A stretch of 64,000 nt of DNA from UBA7803 sp041686955 (lineage in GTDB: Bacteria > Pseudomonadota > Gammaproteobacteria > Pseudomonadales > Azotimanducaceae), in NCBI GenBank assembly GCA_041686955.1, contig JAWLCV010000014.1, positions 1 to 64,000 on the forward strand. The letters run 5' to 3'. Below, one piece after another: positions 8,509-19,249 of this stretch (positions are counted from its first letter, which is position 1; each line of letters begins with the position of its first letter). The notes below the pieces were generated by a model, which worked only from the letters and a program-made list of their open reading frames with translations, searched no databases and had not been told where the DNA came from. Both the position numbers and the translations under genes were made by a program.

Positions 8509-8538
8509 TGTTCGCCTTGTGCAACCCAGCGGACGGAA

Positions 8539-8610
8539 CTGCGGGAGCGCGGGCCGAAGCCCCCCCGGGCGCCCGGGCACGGGCCCGGGCACCGCGGCGC
8601 ACTCCCGCAG
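8539..8610 (-). terminator. Large GC-rich stem-loop between rpsA and ihfB
   Basis: CTGCGGGAG (8539-8547) pairs exactly with CTCCCGCAG (8602-8610). The interior is itself made of palindromes such as CCCGGGCGCCCGGG (8565-8578) and GGGCCCGGGC. It begins 11 nt after the rpsA stop and ends about 30 nt before the ihfB start on the minus strand. No T-run follows, so partial termination, an RNase processing site or mRNA stabilisation are all possible. Confidence 0.5.
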
Positions 8611-8620
8611 ATCACGGGCA

Positions 8621-10303
8621 TCAGTCGTTGCTGCCCTGGTCCATCTGCTGCTTGATGAGATCGCCCAGCGTGGTAGCCGGACGCTCGGTCTCCCGAGTCC
8701 GATGCTCACGCACCGCAGCCCGCTCGTCCTCGATGTCCTTCGCCTTGATGGACAGACCGATGTTGCGGTTCTTGCGGTCGATGCTGATGATCTTCACCTC
8801 GACCTCTTCGCCGGGCTTCAGGACGTTTCGCGCATCCTCCACCCGATCCTGGCTGATCTCCGAGGCCTTCAAGGTCCCGAGGACGTCCTCGGCCAGCTCG
8901 ATCACCGCCTCTTTCGGCTCGACTTCCCGGACCACGCCCTTGACGATGGTGCCGCGATCGTTCACCGCCGTGTAGTCGGAGAACGGATCCTGGTCGAGCT
9001 GCTTGATCCCGAGCGAAATGCGCTCCCGCTCCGGATCCACGGAGAGGATGACCGTTTCCAGTTCCTCGCCCTTGCTGTAGCGGCGCACCGCGCTCTCGCC
9101 CGGCTCGTTCCAGGAGATGTCGGAGAGGTGCACCAGGCCGTCGATACCGCCGTCCAGGCCGATGAAGATGCCGAAGTCGGTGATGGACTTGATCTTGCCC
9201 ACCACCCGGTCGCCCTTGGCGTTGTTGATGGCGAACTCTTCCCAGGGGTTCGGCCGGCATTGCTTGATGCCGAGCGAGATGCGGCGCCGCTCCTCGTCGA
9301 TGTCGAGGACCATGACCTCCACCTCGTCGCCCACGGCGACCACCTTGGAGGGGTGGATGTTCTTGTTGGTCCAGTCCATCTCGGAGACGTGCACCAGGCC
9401 TTCCACACCTTCCTCGATCTCGGCGAAGCAGCCGTAGTCGGTGAGGTTGGTGACGGTGGCCAGCACCCGCGAGCCTTCCGGGTAACGGCGGGTGATGTCC
9501 ACCCACGGATCGTCGCCCAGTTGCTTCATGCCGAGGCTCACCCGCATCTTCTCGCGGTCGAACTTGAGAATCTTGACGTCCACCTCGTCGCCCACGTTCA
9601 CCATCTCGCTCGGGTGACGGATCCGCCGCCACGCCATGTCGGTGATGTGCAGCAGGCCGTCCACGCCGCCGAGATCCACGAAGGCGCCGTAGTCGGTGAG
9701 GTTCTTCACGATGCCCTTCACGACCTGGCCTTCCTGCAGCGACTCGAGCAAAGCCTCGCGCTCGGCGCTGTTTTCCTCTTCCAGCACCGCGCGGCGGGAA
9801 ACCACCACGTTGTTGCGCTTCTGATCCAGCTTGATGACCTTGAACTCCAGGGGCTTGCCCTCGAGGTGGGCGGTTTCCCGGAGCGGCCGGATGTCCACCA
9901 GGGAGCCGGGCAGGAAGGCCCGGATCTCGTTGATGTCCACGGTGAAGCCACCCTTCACCTTGCCGCTGATCTGACCCTCGACCACTTCGTTCTTGCCGAA
10001 GGCGTCTTCCAGCATCCGCCAGGTCTCGGCCCGCTTGGCCTTCTCCCGGGACAGCCGGGTCTCGCCCCAGCCGTCGTCCACCACTTCCATGGCAACGTGT
10101 ACCTGGTCGCCGATCTGCAGGTGGAATTCGCCGTTCTCGTCGAGGAACTGGCTGCGCGGGATCACCCCTTCGGACTTCAAGCCCGCGTGCACCACCACGT
10201 AGTCGCTGTTGATGTCGACGACCGTGCCCGTGACGATGGAACCGGGTTCCATCTCGACGGTTCTCAAACTCTCTTCAAACAGTTCCGCAAAACTTTCGCT
10301 CAT
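8621..10303 (-). CDS. rpsA: 30S ribosomal protein S1
   Basis: 560 residues, the normal proteobacterial length, beginning [13 protein letters not shown]. Six S1 RNA-binding repeats follow, recognisable by the recurring GxVxxIxxYGxFVxL pattern ([55 protein letters not shown]). S1 binds mRNA leaders and brings them to the 30S subunit. The DNA just upstream of the ATG at 10303 has no clear Shine-Dalgarno sequence, which is the known condition for rpsA autoregulation in E. coli. Between cmk upstream and ihfB downstream, the usual order. Confidence 0.98.
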   Translation of the reverse strand: MSESFAELFEESLRTVEMEPGSIVTGTVVDINSDYVVVHAGLKSEGVIPRSQFLDENGEFHLQIGDQVHVAMEVVDDGWGETRLSREKAKRAETWRMLEDAFGKNEVVEGQISGKVKGGFTVDINEIRAFLPGSLVDIRPLRETAHLEGKPLEFKVIKLDQKRNNVVVSRRAVLEEENSAEREALLESLQEGQVVKGIVKNLTDYGAFVDLGGVDGLLHITDMAWRRIRHPSEMVNVGDEVDVKILKFDREKMRVSLGMKQLGDDPWVDITRRYPEGSRVLATVTNLTDYGCFAEIEEGVEGLVHVSEMDWTNKNIHPSKVVAVGDEVEVMVLDIDEERRRISLGIKQCRPNPWEEFAINNAKGDRVVGKIKSITDFGIFIGLDGGIDGLVHLSDISWNEPGESAVRRYSKGEELETVILSVDPERERISLGIKQLDQDPFSDYTAVNDRGTIVKGVVREVEPKEAVIELAEDVLGTLKASEISQDRVEDARNVLKPGEEVEVKIISIDRKNRNIGLSIKAKDIEDERAAVREHRTRETERPATTLGDLIKQQMDQGSND

Positions 10304-10414
10304 ATGTTCGTCACGCCACCGCCTCTCACCCGCTTCGCGAGGTCCACGTCTGCGTGAGCTCTCCGTTGATGTATGTACGACGTAGTCCGACAGCGGACTC
10401 GCCGGTTGGTTGCG
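10304..10414 (-). promoter_or_regulatory. rpsA leader between cmk and rpsA
   Basis: The 111-bp gap between the cmk stop and the rpsA ATG. Directly upstream of the start (minus strand) the sequence reads GGCGGTGGCGTGACGAACAT, lacking a good AGGAG core at proper spacing. By analogy with E. coli, an mRNA leader with weak Shine-Dalgarno is the target of S1 autogenous control. I see no convincing -10/-35 pair, so a promoter inside cmk is possible. Confidence 0.4.
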
Positions 10415-11110
10415 TTATGTGCCGGACACCAGTTGCCGGGCTTCGGCCGCCTCGAGTACTCGCTCAAGCACCTCGTCGATGGACATGTCGGTGCTGTCGA
10501 TGAGAATCGCGTCCGATGCGGGGCGCAGGGGCGCCACGGCACGCCCTCGATCTCGCTCGTCCCGTTCCCGGATGCTCGCGAGAAGGGCGGCGAGGCTAAC
10601 ACTTAACCCTTTGTTTTTCAACTGAATATATCGGCGCCTCGCGCGCACCTCCGGACTCGCGTCCAGAAACACCTTGAGCGGGGCGTCGGGGAACACCACG
10701 GTGCCCATGTCGCGGCCGTCGGCGACGAGCCCCGGCGGGCGCCGCTGGGCGCGCTGCAGCTCGAGCACGGCGTCGCGAACCGCCTGCAGCACGGCCACCC
10801 GGGAGGAGCCTTCGCTGGCGGATTCGGTGCGAATTTCGTCGCTGAGGTCGCGTCCGTCCACCCACACCCGTCCCGCCTCGAAGCGGATGTCCAGCCCCCG
10901 CGCGGCCGCTGCCAGGGCCTCCGCGTCGCCGAGATCGATGCCCCGCTCGGCGGCCACCACGGCGACGATCCGATACAGGGCCCCGCTGTCCAGCAGGTGC
11001 CAGCCCAGGCGCCGGGCCAGGAGGCTGCAGATGGTGCCCTTGCCGGATCCGCTGGGCCCGTCGATGGCGATGACCGGCACCGGCGCGCCGGCCGCGGCGT
11101 CATCCGTCAT
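10415..11110 (-). CDS. cmk: Cytidylate kinase
   Basis: 231 residues. N-terminal P-loop in [14 protein letters not shown], then the CMP-binding [12 protein letters not shown] segment and the [20 protein letters not shown] motif, and the C-terminal lid region [18 protein letters not shown]. It phosphorylates CMP and dCMP. The ATG at 11110 lies 11 nt inside the end of tyrA, so the two are coupled. In most relatives aroA stands between tyrA and cmk; here nothing does. Confidence 0.97.
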   Translation of the reverse strand: MTDDAAAGAPVPVIAIDGPSGSGKGTICSLLARRLGWHLLDSGALYRIVAVVAAERGIDLGDAEALAAAARGLDIRFEAGRVWVDGRDLSDEIRTESASEGSSRVAVLQAVRDAVLELQRAQRRPPGLVADGRDMGTVVFPDAPLKVFLDASPEVRARRRYIQLKNKGLSVSLAALLASIRERDERDRGRAVAPLRPASDAILIDSTDMSIDEVLERVLEAAEARQLVSGT

Positions 11111-11942
11111 CGGCCACCCTCCGCGGCGTCCCGAAGCGCCGCCGGCGCGCGGCGGCGGCGGCGAGCAGCGCGTGCAATCCCGCCGTGTCCCCCTGCTCCA
11201 GCAGGCGGCGCATGTGCGTCAGGTCCGCTTCCAGGTCGCCGAGCGCCGCCAGCAGCGCATCCCGGTTCAACTCGAAGATGGGCACCCACACGTCGGCGTC
11301 GGCTTCGCCGATACGGGTGAAGTCGCGGAATCCGCCGGCGGCGTGAGCCAGGTGCTCGTCCGTCACCTGCTGAAGATAGGCGAAGGCCACCAGGTGGGGC
11401 AGATGGCTGGTCACCGCCAGCACGCGGTCGTGGCGCTCCGGCTCCATGGTCACCACCCGGGCGCCCACCGCCCGCCACCAGTCGCTGACCCGGGCCAGAG
11501 CCTGGGCATCGGTTTCCGCCGTGGGCGTGACGATGACCTGGGCGTCGCGGAACAGGCCCGCGTCGGCGGCCTGGGGGCCGCTGCGCTCGCTGCCGGTGAG
11601 CGGATGGCAGGCGACGAAACGGGCCGGCACCCGCTGGGTCCGGTCGCGCACCGCGTCCAGCACCGCGGCCTTCAGGCTGCCCGTGTCGAAGACGATCCCG
11701 GAATGATCGCGCAGCCGGCTCACCCAGGGCGCGATGGTGTGGCTCGGGCCCGCCAGCAGCACCGCGTCCGCCGCCTCCGGTACCTCGTCCACCATGGCGT
11801 CCACCAGCGCCAGGGCCAGCGCCTCGCGCCGGCGTTCGGGATCCGGCTCGACGCCGAGCACCTCCTCGAACAGGCCGTGGGCCCGAGCGGCCAGGGCGAA
11901 AGAGCCGCCCATCAGCCCCGTGCCCACCACCACCAGCCGCAT
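11100..11942 (-). CDS. tyrA: Prephenate dehydrogenase
   Basis: 280 residues. The NAD-binding loop [13 protein letters not shown] opens the protein, and [11 protein letters not shown] near residue 118 carries the catalytic histidine and substrate contacts; a helical dimerisation domain follows ([16 protein letters not shown]). The length is that of a stand-alone TyrA without chorismate mutase or ACT domain. It makes 4-hydroxyphenylpyruvate for tyrosine, using the histidinol-phosphate/aromatic aminotransferase encoded just upstream. Its ATG overlaps the hisC stop as TGATG. Unlike the Pseudomonas TyrA-AroA fusion, there is no EPSP synthase part and no separate aroA downstream. Confidence 0.95.
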   Translation of the reverse strand: MRLVVVGTGLMGGSFALAARAHGLFEEVLGVEPDPERRREALALALVDAMVDEVPEAADAVLLAGPSHTIAPWVSRLRDHSGIVFDTGSLKAAVLDAVRDRTQRVPARFVACHPLTGSERSGPQAADAGLFRDAQVIVTPTAETDAQALARVSDWWRAVGARVVTMEPERHDRVLAVTSHLPHLVAFAYLQQVTDEHLAHAAGGFRDFTRIGEADADVWVPIFELNRDALLAALGDLEADLTHMRRLLEQGDTAGLHALLAAAAARRRRFGTPRRVADDG

Positions 11943-13048
11943 CAGCGCAGCACGCGGGCCAGGGATTCGAGAAAGCGGGCGTTCTCCTCCCCCAGCCCCA
12001 CGGTCACCCGCAGATGGTCCGGCAGGCCGTACTCGGCCACCGGCCGCACGATCACGCCCTGGCGCAGCAGGGCCTCGTACACCTCCCGGGCCCGGCTGGC
12101 CCCCGCCCCGCTCCGGGGAATGGCCACGGTGACGAAGTTGCCCGCCGAGGGGATGTGGTCGAGCCCGAGCGCGTCGAGGCCCGCCACCAGCGCCGCCATG
12201 CCCTCCCGGTTGAGGCGCCGGCTTTCAACGACGTAGGCGTCGTCCGCCAGGGCCGCCGTGGCCCCGGCCAGGGCGAAGCTGTTGACGTTGAACGGCTCGC
12301 GCACCCGATTCAGCAGGTCGGCGGCCTCCCGGCTGCTCACCGCGTACCCGGCCCGCAGCCCCGCCAGGCCGTGGATCTTCGAGAACGTGCGGGTGACGAT
12401 GAGGTTGGGGTAGCGGGACAGCAGAGCCAGACCGTCCGGGTAGCCGGGGAGATCCACGTATTCGAAGTACGCCTCGTCCAGCACCACCCACACGTGCTCG
12501 GGCACGGCGTCGAGAAAGTCCACCAGCTCCCGCTCGCTCACCCAGGTGCCGGTGGGGTTGTTGGGATTGGCGAGGAACGCGATGGCGGTGTCCTCGCCCA
12601 TGGCCGCCGCCATGGCCGGCAGATCGGCGCCGTAGTCGCGCGCCGGCACCACCACCCGGCGGCCGCCGCAGAGGGTGATGGCCAAAGCGTGCACCACGAA
12701 GGTGTGCTCGGGCACCACGCCGGCCGCGCCGGGCGTGATGGCCATGCGGGCGATGAGGTTCAGCACGTCGTTGGAGCCGTTGCCCAGGGTGATGCACTCC
12801 GCCGGCACCCCGAGACGGGCACAGAGCGCCTGCTTGAGCTCGAAGCCGTTGCCGTCCGGATAACGGTTGAGGCTGCCGGCGGCCTCGGCCAGGGCCGCGC
12901 GCACCGCCGCGCCGGGACCGCGGGGATTCTCGTTGCTGGCCAACTTGATGATGTCGGTGATGCCGAGCTCCCGGGTCAGCTCCGCCATGGGTTTGCCCGG
13001 CTGGTACGGCGACAGCCCGGCGATGTCGGGATTCACGCGCCGCGCCAT
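11942..13048 (-). CDS. hisC: Histidinol-phosphate / aromatic aminotransferase
   Basis: 368 residues, PLP fold type I. Landmarks are LASNENPRGPGAAV, FLANPNNPTGTWV, VVLDEAYFEYVD and the cofactor lysine in RTFSKIHGLAGLRAGY. The ATG at 13048 overlaps the pheA stop by one base; the frame continuing upstream to 13537 belongs to antisense-like noise over pheA. In this supra-operon the HisC2-type enzyme usually transaminates phenylpyruvate and 4-hydroxyphenylpyruvate as well as imidazole-acetol phosphate, so its position between pheA and tyrA suggests an aromatic role. Confidence 0.95.
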   Translation of the reverse strand: MARRVNPDIAGLSPYQPGKPMAELTRELGITDIIKLASNENPRGPGAAVRAALAEAAGSLNRYPDGNGFELKQALCARLGVPAECITLGNGSNDVLNLIARMAITPGAAGVVPEHTFVVHALAITLCGGRRVVVPARDYGADLPAMAAAMGEDTAIAFLANPNNPTGTWVSERELVDFLDAVPEHVWVVLDEAYFEYVDLPGYPDGLALLSRYPNLIVTRTFSKIHGLAGLRAGYAVSSREAADLLNRVREPFNVNSFALAGATAALADDAYVVESRRLNREGMAALVAGLDALGLDHIPSAGNFVTVAIPRSGAGASRAREVYEALLRQGVIVRPVAEYGLPDHLRVTVGLGEENARFLESLARVLR

Positions 13049-14157
13049 CACACCACCGCCTGGGGATAGGAACCGAGCGGGCGCACTTCCATGGCCACCT
13101 GGCGTACGTCCTCGAGCACCCGCTCGATGCGGGGCTCCGTCTGATGGCCATCGAAATCGATGAAGAACACGTACGACCAGCTTCCGGACTTGGCCGGCCG
13201 GGTCTCGATGCGGGTCAGGCTGATGCCGTGGCGGTGAAAGGGCTCCAGCACCTTGTACAGGGCGCCGGGCTCGTTCCGGGTGGACACCAGGATGGAGGTC
13301 TTGTCCCGGCCGCTCGGTCCGACCTTCTGCCGGCCGATGACCAAAAACCGGGTCTTGTTGTCCGGGTGATCCTCGATGCGGGTAGCCAGAATGCGCAGCC
13401 CGTAGCGCTCTGCCGCCATCTCGCCCGCCACCGCGGCCACCCCCGGCCGCTCCGCGGCCTGGCGGGCCGCCTCGGCGTTGCTGTTCACCGCCGTGCGGGG
13501 AATGCCCGGGTAGTGCGCGTCGAGCCAGCCCCGGCACTGGGCCAGGGATTGGGCGTGGGAGATGATCTCGGTGACGGGCTCGTCCACCGCCCGGGCGTTC
13601 ACCAGGAGGGCGTGGTGAATGGGCAGCTCCACCTCGGCGCAGATCAGCACCGGCGAATCCATGAAGCAGTCCAGGGTGTGATTGACCATGCCCTCGGTGC
13701 TGTTCTCCACCGGCACCACGCCGTAGTGGGCGCCCTCCGACTCCACTTCCCGGAACACCTCGTCGATGGCGGCCATGGCCCGGGTGCTGGCGAAGTGGCC
13801 GAACTGCTTCACCGCCGCCGCCTCGGTGTAGGTGCCCGGCGGACCCAGGTAGGCGATGGTCAGCGGCTGCTCGAGATTCAGGCAGCAGGAGATGATCTCG
13901 CGGAACAGCCGGGCGATGGCCTCATCGGAGAGCGGCCCGCCGTTCTCCTCGCGGATGCGGGCGAGGATCTGCGCCTCGCGCTCCGGCCGATAGAACACCG
14001 GCGGCTGATCCCCCGGCTCGGCGTGCTTGATCTCGGCGACGGTGAGCGCGCAGGCGGCGCGCTCGTTCAACAGCCGCTGCAGCTCACGGTCGATGGCATC
14101 GATGCGCTGGCGCACCGACTCCAAGGTCGGCGCCGGCGCCTTCGGGGTCTCATCCAT
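13048..14157 (-). CDS. pheA: Bifunctional chorismate mutase / prephenate dehydratase (P-protein)
   Basis: 369 residues from ATG at 14157. Residues 1-95 are an AroQ chorismate mutase ([19 protein letters not shown] with downstream [10 protein letters not shown]). The dehydratase domain follows with [27 protein letters not shown] and the conserved TRF in [12 protein letters not shown]. The C-terminal ACT domain has [20 protein letters not shown] and IETRPAK, the phenylalanine feedback site. The start lies 8 nt inside the serC end. It converts chorismate to phenylpyruvate. Confidence 0.97.
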   Translation of the reverse strand: MDETPKAPAPTLESVRQRIDAIDRELQRLLNERAACALTVAEIKHAEPGDQPPVFYRPEREAQILARIREENGGPLSDEAIARLFREIISCCLNLEQPLTIAYLGPPGTYTEAAAVKQFGHFASTRAMAAIDEVFREVESEGAHYGVVPVENSTEGMVNHTLDCFMDSPVLICAEVELPIHHALLVNARAVDEPVTEIISHAQSLAQCRGWLDAHYPGIPRTAVNSNAEAARQAAERPGVAAVAGEMAAERYGLRILATRIEDHPDNKTRFLVIGRQKVGPSGRDKTSILVSTRNEPGALYKVLEPFHRHGISLTRIETRPAKSGSWSYVFFIDFDGHQTEPRIERVLEDVRQVAMEVRPLGSYPQAVV

Positions 14158-15229
14158 GCTCGCGCTCGAACACCTGCATGTAATCCACCAGGGCGTCCAC
14201 CGCGCTCTCGGGCACGGCGTTGTACAGGCTCGCCCGCATTCCGCCCACGCTGCGGTGGCCCTTGAGATTGGTGAGCCCACGTTCCTTCGCGCCGGCGAGG
14301 AACGCGCTGTCCTGCTCCGGATCCGCCAGGGTGAAAGGCACGTTCATCACCGAACGGTCGCGCACGGCCACGGGCGAGGCGTAGAAGTTGCTCGCGTCCA
14401 CCGCCTGGTAGAGCTTGGCCGCCTTGCGCCGGTTCACCGCCTCGATGCCGGCCAGCCCGCCCTGGGCCTTGAGCCATTGGAACACCAGCCCCGCCAGATA
14501 CCACGCGTAGGTGGGCGGGGTGTTGGACATGGAGCCGGCTTCGGCGTGCACCGCGTAGTCGAGCATGCTGGGAATGCCGGCGCGGGCGCGGCCCACCAGA
14601 TCCCGGCGCACCACCACCACGGTGAGGCCGGCCGGGCCGATGTTCTTCTGGGCGCCGGCGTAGATGAGCCCGAACCGGGACACGTCGATGGGGCGGGAGA
14701 GAATGTCCGAGGACATGTCCGCCACCAGCGGCACCGGCGACTCCGGGAACGCGTGGAACTGCACGCCGCCGATGGTCTCGTTGGAGCAGATGTGCAGGTA
14801 GGCCGCATCGCGCGACAGCTTCCAGCCGGCGGGATCGGGCACCTCGTTGAAGCCGCCCGATTCCGCGCTGGCCACCACGTTCACGTCGCAGAAGCGCGCC
14901 GCCTCCTTGATGGCCTTGGTGGACCAGGAGCCGATGTTCACGTAGTCGGCGCTGGTCTTTTCGCCCAGCAGGTTCAGGGGCACCATGGCGAACTGGGTGG
15001 TGGCGCCGCCCTGCAGAAACAGCACGTGGTAGTCGTCGGGAACGGCGAGCAGCTCGCGGAAATCCGCCTCCGCCTGCTCGGCGATGGCGATGAACTCCTT
15101 GCTCCGGTGGCTCATCTCCATGACCGACATGCCGCTGCCGCGGTAGTCCAGAAGCTCGTCCCGGGCCCTCTCCAGCACCTCGAGCGGCAACGCCGCCGGT
15201 CCGGCGGAAAAATTGTACACCCTGCTCAT
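14150..15229 (-). CDS. serC: Phosphoserine aminotransferase
   Basis: 359 residues beginning [15 protein letters not shown], the family's N-terminal signature. The PLP lysine is in [30 protein letters not shown] near the end contributes the phosphate-binding arginine. It catalyses the second step of serine synthesis and a step in pyridoxal phosphate synthesis, so it works with serA (39805-40980) and pdxJ (27729-28499), both in this window. The ATG is one base after the gyrA stop. Confidence 0.97.
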   Translation of the reverse strand: MSRVYNFSAGPAALPLEVLERARDELLDYRGSGMSVMEMSHRSKEFIAIAEQAEADFRELLAVPDDYHVLFLQGGATTQFAMVPLNLLGEKTSADYVNIGSWSTKAIKEAARFCDVNVVASAESGGFNEVPDPAGWKLSRDAAYLHICSNETIGGVQFHAFPESPVPLVADMSSDILSRPIDVSRFGLIYAGAQKNIGPAGLTVVVVRRDLVGRARAGIPSMLDYAVHAEAGSMSNTPPTYAWYLAGLVFQWLKAQGGLAGIEAVNRRKAAKLYQAVDASNFYASPVAVRDRSVMNVPFTLADPEQDSAFLAGAKERGLTNLKGHRSVGGMRASLYNAVPESAVDALVDYMQVFEREHG

Positions 15230-15230
15230 A

Positions 15231-17828
15231 CTACTCCTCGCCGCCCTCCGCGCCGGCGTCTTCGCCGCCGTTGCCGTTGTTCTCTTCCTCCGATTCGACG
15301 ATGCGCTGCACGCCCACCAGCCGCTCCTCACCCTTCAGATCGATGAGCTTCACCCCCTGGGTGTTGCGGCTGAGCAGCGACACTTCGTCCGCCTTGGTGC
15401 GCACCAGGGTGCCGAGATCGCTGATGAGCATGATCTCGTCGCCCGAGAACACCTGAATGGCCCCCACCAGCGGCCCGTTGCGCTGGCTGGCCTGCATGCC
15501 GATGACGCCCTGAGTGCCCCGGCCTTTGACCGGGAACTCCTCCACCGCGGTGCGCTTGCCGAAGCCGTGCTCGCTGGCCGTGAGCACGAAGCCGCCGGGC
15601 TGGGGAATGATCAGCGAGATCACCCGGTGTCCGCCGAGCAGGCGGATGCCGCGCACGCCCCGGGCACCGCGCCCCATGACCCGCACGTCGGACTCCTTGA
15701 AGCGCACCGCCTTGCCGGAGCTCGCCATCAGCAGCACGTCGCAGTGGCCGTCGGTGAGCGCCGCGCCCACCAGGGTGTTGCCCTCCTCCAGCTCCAGGGC
15801 GATGAGCCCGCTCGAGCGCGGCCGGGAGAACTGGGAGAGCTCCGTCTTCTTCACGGTGCCGTTGGCGGTGGCCATGAACACGAACGACCCCTCGGAATAT
15901 TCCTTGATGGGCAGAATCGCCGTGATCCACTCGTCCGTCACCAGCGGCAGCATGTTCACCAGGGGCCGGCCCTTGGCGCCGCGGCCGGCTTGGGGAATCC
16001 GGTAGACCTTCAGCCAGTAGACCTTGCCCAGATTGGAAAAGCACAGCAGGGTGTCGTGGGAGTGGGCCACCAGCAGGTGCTGAACGAAGTCCTCGTCCTT
16101 CACCGAGGTGGCGGCGCGCCCGCGCCCGCCGCGGCGCTGGGCCTGGTAGCTGTCCAGGGGCTGGGTCTTCGCGTAGCCGTGGTGGGAGATGGTCACCACC
16201 AGATCCTCCTCGTGGATGAGGTCCTCCACGGTGAGGTCCTCCTGGGAGGAGAGGATCTCGGTGCGGCGGTCGTCGCCGTAGGCCTCGCGGATGGCGGCGA
16301 GCTCCTCGGTGATCACCTGCAGCAGCCGCTGCGCGGACGCCAGGATGTCCTGCAGATCGGCGATCTCGTCGAGGATGCCCTGGTAGTCCTCGAGCAGCTT
16401 GTCCTGCTCCAGCGCCGTCAGCCGCTGCAGACGCATGTCCAGGATGGCCTGAGCCTGCTCCTCCGAGAGGAAGTACTGGCCGTCGCGGAAGCCGTAGGCG
16501 TCGGACAGGCCGTCGGGCCGGCAGGCATCGCTGCCCGCCCGGGCCAGCAGCGCCTGCACCGCGTCGGACTGCCAGCCGCGGCTCATGAGCGCCGCCCGCG
16601 CCTCCGCCGCCCCCGGCGAGGCCTTGATGAGCTCGATCACCGCGTCGATGTTGGCCAGCGCCACCGCCTGACCTTCCAGGATATGGCCGCGCTGGCGGGC
16701 CCGCCGCAGCAGGTAGATGCTGCGCCGGGTCACCACTTCCTTGCGGTGCTGGACGAACGCCTCGAGCATCTGCTTCAGGTTCAGCACCCGGGGCTGGCCG
16801 TTCACCAGCGCCACGCAGTTGATGCCGAACACCGTCTGAAGCTGGGTCTGGCTGTAGAGGTTGTTGAGCACCACCTCCCCGGAATCGCCCCGGCGCACCT
16901 CGATCACCACCCTGAGACCTTCCTTGTCGGACTCGTCGCGCAGCTCGGTGATGCCCTCGATCTTCTTCTCTTTCACCAGCTCGGCGATGCGCTCGATGAG
17001 CCGGGCCTTGTTGAGCTGGTAGGGCAGCTCGGTGATGACGATGACGTCCCGGTTGGCCTTCTCGTCGCGCACCACTTCCGCCCGGGCCCGCACGTAGATG
17101 CGGCCGCGGCCGGTGCGGTAGGCCTCGACGATTCCGGCCCGGCCGTTGATGATGGCGGCGGTGGGGAAGTCGGGCCCCTGAATCAGCTCCATCAGCTCGT
17201 CGATGCTGACGGACGGGTTCCTCAGCAGCTCGAGGCAGCCGTCCACCACCTCCCGCAGGTTGTGGGGCGGAATGTTGGTGGCCATGCCGACGGCGATCCC
17301 CGAGCTGCCGTTCACCAGCAGGTTCGGCACCCGGGTGGGCAGCACGTCCGGCATGGTGAGGGTGTCGTCGTAGTTCGGAATGAAGTCCACCGTCTCCTTG
17401 TCGAGATCGGACAAGAGCTCCGAGGCGATCCGGGCCATCCGCACCTCGGTGTAGCGCATGGCCGCGGGCGGATCGCCGTCCACCGAGCCGAAGTTGCCCT
17501 GGCCGTCCACCAGCGGATAACGCATGGAGAACTCCTGAGCCATGCGCACCACGGTGTCGTAGATGGCCACGTCGCCGTGGGGGTGGTACTTGCCCATGAC
17601 CTCACCCACCACCCGGGCGGACTTCATGTAGGGCCGGTTCCAGGTGTTGTTCAGCTCGCTCATGGTGAACAGCACCCGCCGATGCACGGGCTTCAGACCG
17701 TCGCGCACGTCGGGCAGCGCCCGGCCGACGATGACGCTCATGGCGTAGTCGAGATACGACTGCTTGAGCTCGTCCTCGATGTTGACCGGAATTATCTCCC
17801 GGCCCTGATCAGACCCCAGATCGGACAT
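15231..17828 (-). CDS. gyrA: DNA gyrase subunit A
   Basis: 865 residues. The winged-helix breakage-reunion domain contains [20 protein letters not shown] and the catalytic tyrosine in [10 protein letters not shown]; the quinolone-determining region reads GDVAIYDT, so the position equal to Ser83 is serine-free here only if aligned, which I cannot check exactly. The C-terminal beta-pinwheel has the GyrA box QRRGGRG, the mark of a true gyrase rather than topoisomerase IV. The last 20 residues are acidic ([14 protein letters not shown] region). It heads the minus-strand supra-operon through serC, pheA, hisC, tyrA, cmk, rpsA. Confidence 0.98.
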   Translation of the reverse strand: MSDLGSDQGREIIPVNIEDELKQSYLDYAMSVIVGRALPDVRDGLKPVHRRVLFTMSELNNTWNRPYMKSARVVGEVMGKYHPHGDVAIYDTVVRMAQEFSMRYPLVDGQGNFGSVDGDPPAAMRYTEVRMARIASELLSDLDKETVDFIPNYDDTLTMPDVLPTRVPNLLVNGSSGIAVGMATNIPPHNLREVVDGCLELLRNPSVSIDELMELIQGPDFPTAAIINGRAGIVEAYRTGRGRIYVRARAEVVRDEKANRDVIVITELPYQLNKARLIERIAELVKEKKIEGITELRDESDKEGLRVVIEVRRGDSGEVVLNNLYSQTQLQTVFGINCVALVNGQPRVLNLKQMLEAFVQHRKEVVTRRSIYLLRRARQRGHILEGQAVALANIDAVIELIKASPGAAEARAALMSRGWQSDAVQALLARAGSDACRPDGLSDAYGFRDGQYFLSEEQAQAILDMRLQRLTALEQDKLLEDYQGILDEIADLQDILASAQRLLQVITEELAAIREAYGDDRRTEILSSQEDLTVEDLIHEEDLVVTISHHGYAKTQPLDSYQAQRRGGRGRAATSVKDEDFVQHLLVAHSHDTLLCFSNLGKVYWLKVYRIPQAGRGAKGRPLVNMLPLVTDEWITAILPIKEYSEGSFVFMATANGTVKKTELSQFSRPRSSGLIALELEEGNTLVGAALTDGHCDVLLMASSGKAVRFKESDVRVMGRGARGVRGIRLLGGHRVISLIIPQPGGFVLTASEHGFGKRTAVEEFPVKGRGTQGVIGMQASQRNGPLVGAIQVFSGDEIMLISDLGTLVRTKADEVSLLSRNTQGVKLIDLKGEERLVGVQRIVESEEENNGNGGEDAGAEGGEE

Positions 17829-17915
17829 ACGTTCGCATCGTTGAAAAAGCCAGGCATTTTACCATGGCGGGCCGGCGATACTGAGCTTTTTGGCGGCGGC
17901 GGGTATAATCCGGCG
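17829..17915. promoter_or_regulatory. Divergent gyrA / mtaD promoter region
   Basis: 87 bp between the two ATGs. On the plus strand a consensus TATAAT sits at 17904-17909 and the mtaD ATG begins at 17916, so transcription would start at or within a base or two of the start codon. No recognisable -35 (only TGAGCT-like sequence about 16-17 nt upstream) and no Shine-Dalgarno is present. For gyrA the best minus-strand -10 candidate is TAAAAT at 17861-17856, about 28 nt before its ATG. Confidence 0.6.
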
Positions 17916-19235
17916 ATGCCGAACGCCGACAGCCCGTTCATCGTCGACGCCCGCTGGGTGCTTCCCATGGCCCCGGCCGAGCAGGTGCTCGAACAGGGCA
18001 GCGTGGCGGTGGCGAACGGCCGCATCGTGGCGGTCGGCCCCCGCGAAGCGGTGCACGCCGCCCATCCCGATGCCAACGTGGTGAGCCTTCCCGAGCACGT
18101 GCTGCTGCCGGGGCTGGTGAACGCCCACGGCCACGCCGCCATGACCCTGCTGCGGGGCTACGCCCCGGACGCCCCCCTCACCGAGTGGCTCAACGACCAC
18201 ATCTGGCCCCTGGAGCGACGCCTGGTGGGCCCCGACTTCGTTCGCGACGGCACCCGCTTGGCGGTGGCGGAGATGATCCGGAGCGGCACCACCTGCTTCG
18301 CCGACATGTACTTCTTCCCCGAGATCGCCGCCGAGGTGGCCCGGGCCGCCGGGGTGCGCTGCCAGGTCGCCTTTCCCATCATCGCCTTCCCCAACGCCTG
18401 GAGCGACGACGCCGAGGAGGCCATGCACAAAGGCATGGCACTCCACGACGATTACCGCAATCACCCCCTGGTGCGGGTGGCCTTCGGCCCCCACGCCGCC
18501 TACAGCGTCGACCGCACCGACCTGGAACGGGTGCTCATGTACTCCGAGGAGCTCGACGCGGCGGTGCACATCCATCTCCACGAGACGGCGGCGGAGGTGG
18601 CCGAGGCGCGCAGCCGGCACGGCGCGAGCTGGATCGAGATCCTCGCCGAGATCGGCCTGCTCGGCCCACGGCTGCAGGCGGCGCACGTCACCCAGGTGAC
18701 GGAAGCCGAGACGGCGCTGCTGGGCGAGGCCCGGGTGCACGTGGTGCACTGCCCCCATTCCAACCTGAAGCTCGCCAGCGGGGTCTGCCCCGTGGAGCGG
18801 CTGTGGGAGGCGGGGGTGAACGTGGCGCTCGGCACCGACGGGGCGGCCAGCAACGACGGGCTGGACCTTCTGGACGAAGCGCGCCTGGCGAGCCTGCTCG
18901 CCAAGCTGACCGGGAACGACGCCCGCGCGCTGCCCGAGGCCCGGGCCCTGGAAATGGCCACCCTGGGAGGCGCCCGGGCGCTCGGCCTGGAGAACGAGAT
19001 CGGCAGCCTGGAGCCCGGCAAGCTCGCCGACATGATCGCCGTGGATCTCGGCGCGCTGCGCTTCCAGCCGATCTACGATCCCGTGGGCGCGCTGGTGCAC
19101 ACCGCCGCCGGCAGCGCCGTGAGCCACGCCTGGGTGGCGGGCCGCCCGCTGCTCGCCGAGGGCGAGCTCACCACCCTGGACGAGGCGGAGTGCGTGCGGG
19201 CGGCACGGGTCTGGCAGGAGCGGGTGCGAGCGTGA
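17916..19235 (+). CDS. mtaD: 5-methylthioadenosine / S-adenosylhomocysteine deaminase (TRZ/ATZ family)
   Basis: 439 residues, amidohydrolase superfamily. The metal ligands are visible: [10 protein letters not shown] (HxH near residue 68), [18 protein letters not shown] (His) and [14 protein letters not shown] (Asp). Lengths and motifs fit the MTA/SAH deaminases found beside ubiG in Pseudomonas-like genomes; the enzyme salvages purines from by-products of SAM-using reactions, including UbiG's. The ATG follows a perfect -10 box by only six bases. Substrate range cannot be read from sequence alone. Confidence 0.9.
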   Translation: MPNADSPFIVDARWVLPMAPAEQVLEQGSVAVANGRIVAVGPREAVHAAHPDANVVSLPEHVLLPGLVNAHGHAAMTLLRGYAPDAPLTEWLNDHIWPLERRLVGPDFVRDGTRLAVAEMIRSGTTCFADMYFFPEIAAEVARAAGVRCQVAFPIIAFPNAWSDDAEEAMHKGMALHDDYRNHPLVRVAFGPHAAYSVDRTDLERVLMYSEELDAAVHIHLHETAAEVAEARSRHGASWIEILAEIGLLGPRLQAAHVTQVTEAETALLGEARVHVVHCPHSNLKLASGVCPVERLWEAGVNVALGTDGAASNDGLDLLDEARLASLLAKLTGNDARALPEARALEMATLGGARALGLENEIGSLEPGKLADMIAVDLGALRFQPIYDPVGALVHTAAGSAVSHAWVAGRPLLAEGELTTLDEAECVRAARVWQERVRA

Positions 19236-19249
19236 GCGAGGAACGAGTC

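Noticed and set aside
8381..10357. 658-codon plus-strand frame opposite rpsA
   Set aside because: Antisense of six S1 repeats creates a periodic His/Asp-rich sequence; not a gene.
15213..17915. A plus-strand frame open for about 900 codons opposite gyrA, continuous with mtaD
   Set aside because: The protein is low-complexity His/Gly/Leu/Val typical of antisense of GC-rich genes; gyrA motifs are clear on the other strand, and mtaD has a family-like start at 17916.
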